A stretch of 64,000 nucleotides of DNA from Micromonospora saelicesensis (GTDB lineage Bacteria; Actinomycetota; Actinomycetes; Mycobacteriales; Micromonosporaceae): the NCBI RefSeq assembly GCF_900091575.1, contig NZ_FMCR01000002.1, positions 341,760 through 405,759 on the forward strand, read 5' to 3'. The position numbers were made by a program, and so were the translations under genes. Under the pieces are notes generated by a model. The model worked only from the letters and a program-made list of their open reading frames with translations, was not told where the DNA came from and made no database searches. Position 1 is the stretch's first letter. Every line of letters starts with the position of its first letter. Below are positions 61,102-64,000 of the stretch, piece after piece.

Positions 61102-63188
61102 GCACCGGGGCGGTCGGGCGGGCGTACCCCCGGCTGGAGGGCCCGGCGAAGGTCACCGGCACGGCCCGGTACGCGGTGGAGTACCCGGTGGACGGGATCA
61201 CCTACGGCTGGGCGGTCCCGTCGGCGGTGGTGCGGGGCCGGATCACCCGGATCGACACGACGGAGGCGCTGGCGTCGCCCGGTGTGCTGGCCGTGGTGCA
61301 CCACGGCAACGCGCCCCGGATGGCGCCCGGCCCGCAGCCGGAGCTGCGGCTGTTGCAGGAGCCGACCGTGCACTACCGGGGGCAGTACGTCGCCGTGGTG
61401 GTGGCCACCAGCCTGGAGGCGGCCCGCGAGGGTGCCCGACTGGTCCGCATCGACTACGACACCGGCCCGCACAGCACAGTGCTCACCGACGACCACCCCG
61501 GCCTGTACAAGCCGGACCAGGTCAACCCCAGCTATCCGACGGACACCGCCGAGGGCGACTTCGACGCCGGGTACGCGGCCGCCCCGGTGCGGGTGGACGT
61601 CACCTACCGGACGCCGGCGTACCACAACAACCCGATGGAGCCGCACGCCACAACGGCGCAGTGGCACGACGGACGGCTGCTGGTGCACGACTCCAACCAG
61701 GGCGCGTCGTCGGTGCGGGCCACCCTCGCAGAACTGTTCGAGGTGTCCCCGGAGTCGGTGCGGGTCGTGACCGAGCACGTCGGTGGCGGTTTCGGCAGCA
61801 AGGGTTACGCCAAGGCCGCAGTGGTGCTGACCGCCCTCGCCGCCCGGCACGTGGACCGCCCGGTCAAACTGGCGCTCACCCGCCAGCAACTGTTCGGGCC
61901 GATCGGCTACCGCACCCCCACCATCCAGCGGGTCCGCCTCGCCTCGGACGCCGACGGGCGACTCACCGCCATCTGCCACGACGCGATCAGCCAGACCTCG
62001 ACCATCCACGAGTTCGCCGAGCAGACCGCGGTCTACACCCGCAGCATGTACGCCGCACCCCACCGCCGCACCACGCACCGGCTGGTCCGCCTCGACGTGC
62101 CCACGCCGTTCTGGATGCGCGCCCCCGGCGAGTGCCCCGGCGCGTACGCCCTGGAGTCCGCGGTGGACGAGCTGGCCATCGCCGTCGGCATGGACCCGGT
62201 GGAGCTGCGCATCCGCAACGACACGGAGGTCGACCCCGACCAGGGGCAGCCGTTCACCAGCCGCAACCTGGTCACCTGCCTGCGTGAGGGCGCGCAGCGG
62301 TTCGGCTGGGCGGACCGGGACCCGACGCCTCGCGCCCGGCGCGACGGACGCTGGCTGGTCGGCACGGGGGTGGCCGGGTCGAGCTACCCGGCCCGCGCCA
62401 GGCCGTCGTCGGCCAGGGCCACCGCCCGCCCCGACGGGAGCTTCCTCGTCCAGATCAACGCCACCGACATCGGCACCGGCGCCCGGACGGCGATCTGGCA
62501 GGTGGCCGCCGACGCGCTCGGGGTGCCGCCGGAGCGGGTGGAGATCCACATCGGCGACACCACCCTGCCGACCGCGCCGGTGGCCGGGGGCTCGATGGGC
62601 ACCGCCAGTTGGAGCTGGGCGGTGATACGCGCCGCGCAGGCGCTGCGCGAGAAGCTGCGCGACGGCGGGCCGCCGACCGGCGAGGTGACGGCCGAGGCGG
62701 ACACCACCGAGGAGGTGGGCGGGCAGCCCGCGCTGCCCCGGTACGCGTACGGGGCACACTTCGTCGAGGTGCGTGTCGACGCGGACACCGGCGAGGTACG
62801 GCTGAACCGGATGCTCGGGGTTTTCGCGGCGGGGCGGGTGGTGAACCCGACGACGGCGCGCAGTCAGCTCATCGGCGGCATGACGATGGGGCTGTCGATG
62901 GCGCTGCACGAGGAGGGCGTGCTCGACGAGCGGTACGGCGACTGGGTCAACCACGACCTGGCCACGTACCACATCACCGGCTGCGCGGACGTGGAGTCCA
63001 TCGAGGCGTACTGGCTGGACGAGCGGGACGACGAGCTGAACCCGGCCGGGGTGAAGGGCCTCGGCGAGATCGGCATCGTCGGCGCCGCAGCGGCGGTCGC
63101 CAACGCGGTGCACCACGCGACCGGCGTACGGATCCGGGAACTGCCGATCCGGCTGGACAAGCTCATCGGAGTATCAGACTTGGCTTAA
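61098..63188 (+). CDS. molybdenum subunit of PaoABC-like aldehyde oxidoreductase
   Basis: A 696-residue protein. It has the aldehyde-oxidase N-terminal domain (YPRLEGPAKVTGTARYAVEY), the Mo-binding domain with EHVGGGFGSKGYAKAAVVLT, and the catalytic Glu near the end in GVKGLGEIGIVGAAAAVANA. The active-site context matches the PaoC branch, which oxidises aromatic aldehydes; the true substrate is unknown. GTG at 61098 is coupled to the FAD-subunit stop. No XdhC/PaoD-like maturation factor is seen in the window, but a MocA-type gene is divergent. Confidence 0.93.
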   Translation: MSTGAVGRAYPRLEGPAKVTGTARYAVEYPVDGITYGWAVPSAVVRGRITRIDTTEALASPGVLAVVHHGNAPRMAPGPQPELRLLQEPTVHYRGQYVAVVVATSLEAAREGARLVRIDYDTGPHSTVLTDDHPGLYKPDQVNPSYPTDTAEGDFDAGYAAAPVRVDVTYRTPAYHNNPMEPHATTAQWHDGRLLVHDSNQGASSVRATLAELFEVSPESVRVVTEHVGGGFGSKGYAKAAVVLTALAARHVDRPVKLALTRQQLFGPIGYRTPTIQRVRLASDADGRLTAICHDAISQTSTIHEFAEQTAVYTRSMYAAPHRRTTHRLVRLDVPTPFWMRAPGECPGAYALESAVDELAIAVGMDPVELRIRNDTEVDPDQGQPFTSRNLVTCLREGAQRFGWADRDPTPRARRDGRWLVGTGVAGSSYPARARPSSARATARPDGSFLVQINATDIGTGARTAIWQVAADALGVPPERVEIHIGDTTLPTAPVAGGSMGTASWSWAVIRAAQALREKLRDGGPPTGEVTAEADTTEEVGGQPALPRYAYGAHFVEVRVDADTGEVRLNRMLGVFAAGRVVNPTTARSQLIGGMTMGLSMALHEEGVLDERYGDWVNHDLATYHITGCADVESIEAYWLDERDDELNPAGVKGLGEIGIVGAAAAVANAVHHATGVRIRELPIRLDKLIGVSDLA

Positions 63189-63207
63189 ATAAGCCGTCAG
63201 TGATACA
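63180..63207 (+). promoter_or_regulatory. putative ArsR promoter with embedded operator palindrome
   Basis: TTGGCT (63180-63185) and GATACA (63202-63207) are spaced by 16 bases. Between and overlapping them lies GGCTTA-AA-TAAGCC (63182-63195), a perfect palindrome that also contains the stop codon of the upstream gene. Transcription would start near the GTG at 63217. Self-repression by the ArsR-type protein is likely. Confidence 0.45.
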
Positions 63208-63216
63208 ACTGTCGTC

Positions 63217-63582
63217 GTGCACGCCTTCGACGTGCTGGGCGATCCGGTCCGGCGCCGCATCCTGGAACTGCTCGCCGGTGGCGAGCAGACCGCCGGTGCG
63301 GTCAGCGCTGTCATCCGCGAGGAGTTCGGCATCTCCCAGCCTGCCGTGTCCCAGCACCTCAAGGTGTTGCGCGACAACGGCTTCGCCACCGTGCGGCCGG
63401 AGGGCACCCGGCGGCTCTACGCGGTCGACCCACGCCCACTGCGCGAGGTCGACGGCTGGCTGGAGCACTTCCGCCGGTTCTGGACCCCACCCCTGGCGGC
63501 ACTCGCCACCGAGCTGGCCCGGGGCCGACGCGAGCGTCGGCTGCGCGGGCCCGCCGACCCACCCGACGAGAGGAACACCTGA
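63217..63582 (+). CDS. ArsR-family transcriptional regulator
   Basis: A 121-residue winged-HTH protein (VLGDPVRRRILELLAGGEQT; EFGISQPAVSQHLKVLRDNG; VRPEGTRRLYAVDP). No metal-binding Cys motif is present, so it is of the kind that pairs with SRPBCC/AHSA1 proteins rather than a metal sensor. GTG at 63217. Its stop overlaps the start of the SRPBCC gene (TGATG), the usual arrangement for these pairs. A palindrome upstream is a likely autoregulatory site. Confidence 0.92.
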   Translation: MHAFDVLGDPVRRRILELLAGGEQTAGAVSAVIREEFGISQPAVSQHLKVLRDNGFATVRPEGTRRLYAVDPRPLREVDGWLEHFRRFWTPPLAALATELARGRRERRLRGPADPPDERNT

Positions 63583-64000
63583 TGTTCGACGCCACCGAGC
63601 AGATCAACGCCGTCCAGCGGAAGGTCGGCAGCCGCACCCTGGAAGCCGGTGAGGCGCGGGTCACCACGATCAGCCAGACCTACCAGGCGACGGCCGAGGA
63701 TCTGTGGGACGCCTGCACCAGCGCCGAGCGCATCCCGCGCTGGTTCCTTCCGATCTCCGGTGACCTGCGGCTGGGCGGCTCGTACCAGCTCCAGGGCAAC
63801 GCCCACGGCACCGTCGAGAGCTGCGAGCCGCCGCACCGCTTCACCGCCACCTGGGAAATGGGCGGCGAGGTGAGCTGGATCGAGGTGCGGGTCACCCCGG
63901 TCGGCGACGAGCGGGCCCGGCTCGACCTGGACCACATCGCGCACGTCGACCAGGACCGGTGGGCCCAGTTCGGGCCGGGCGCGGTCGGTGTCGGCTGGGA
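63582..64000 (+). CDS. SRPBCC/AHSA1-family protein, 3' end outside window
   Basis: 139 residues of a START-like protein are visible, cut by the right edge. The family pattern is clear: TTISQTYQATAEDLWDACTS with the following PRWFLPISGDLRLGGSYQLQ and FTATWEMGGEVSWIEVRVTP. Proteins of this group bind hydrophobic ligands and are often coded with an ArsR-type repressor, as here. A ligand-sensing or self-protection role in response to a small molecule is inferred from that pairing. Confidence 0.9.
   Translation, partial: MFDATEQINAVQRKVGSRTLEAGEARVTTISQTYQATAEDLWDACTSAERIPRWFLPISGDLRLGGSYQLQGNAHGTVESCEPPHRFTATWEMGGEVSWIEVRVTPVGDERARLDLDHIAHVDQDRWAQFGPGAVGVGW

Noticed and set aside
1..64000. tRNA, rRNA or riboswitch genes
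   Set aside because: Reading the intergenic spaces showed no tRNA-like or conserved RNA core; most spaces are under 250 bases and hold only hairpins and operator-like palindromes. A covariance-model scan was not possible.

Overview
The window is very GC-rich and gene-dense. Genes run in tightly coupled operons with ATGA, GTGA and TGATG stop/start overlaps, and GTG starts are frequent. Gene content (Tat and lipoprotein signals, uronate and pectin use, a cytoplasmic-type contractile injection system, ROK, LacI and TetR regulators) points to a filamentous actinobacterium, most likely a Micromonospora-like member of the Micromonosporaceae. That assignment is inference from gene content and composition; no rRNA or tRNA gene was seen.

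Layout. (1) 1-9.5 kb: distal part of a contractile injection system (CIS) operon on the + strand. It holds a disordered protein cut by the left edge, a tube/spike adaptor, a VgrG-like spike, a PAAR-like tip, a gp25-like wedge protein, a gp6/J-like baseplate protein with a C-terminal Asp-box propeller, a gp7/tail-protein-I homologue, and three membrane proteins, the first resembling CisA in topology. Tube, sheath and ATPase genes must lie upstream of the window. (2) 9.6-24.7 kb: a pectin/uronate utilisation locus around a LacI-family repressor. Leftward genes encode a sugar ABC importer, a YesL-like protein, a DUF6807-like protein and an unknown protein. Rightward genes encode two Gfo/Idh/MocA oxidoreductases, uronate isomerase, an L-fuconate-dehydratase-like enolase-superfamily enzyme, a fructuronate-reductase-type dehydrogenase and a secreted pectate lyase. 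(3) 24.8-30.4 kb: single genes, namely an HD hydrolase, a Tat-exported BBE-type flavoenzyme, a secreted guanyl-specific RNase with a barstar inhibitor, an AhpD-like protein and a small secreted protein.

(4) 30.5-40.4 kb: a membrane-anchored NACHT-type NTPase with a small membrane partner, a two-gene ABC exporter with a divergent TetR-type regulator that carries a second HTH at its C-terminus, and an ABC half-exporter with a divergent MarR regulator. (5) 40.5-49.1 kb: an N-acetylglutaminylglutamine-type amidotransferase, a GNAT gene between inverted repeats, a YbdK-type ligase, a DUF885-type peptidase between two copies of the 3' end of a sigma-factor gene, the sigma factor with its YCII partner, and an amine oxidase. 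This part shows the clearest signs of recent rearrangement. (6) 49.2-58.2 kb: a large secreted discoidin/beta-helix protein, a ROK repressor and a sugar ABC importer with a GH1 beta-glucosidase. (7) 58.3-64.0 kb: a TMEM175-like channel, a MocA-type cytidylyltransferase, a three-subunit PaoABC-like molybdenum oxidoreductase, an ArsR regulator and an SRPBCC protein cut by the right edge.

How the genes work together. In the pectin locus the lyase cuts polymer outside the cell, the importer brings in oligomers, and cytoplasmic enzymes process uronates, with two LacI-type operators in the shared promoter region. In both sugar importer operons a strong hairpin separates the binding-protein gene from the permease genes, which would favour excess binding protein. 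MocA would supply the cytosine-dinucleotide form of molybdenum cofactor to the adjacent oxidoreductase. No gap exceeds 300 bases; the larger intergenic spaces are described with the sites they hold.
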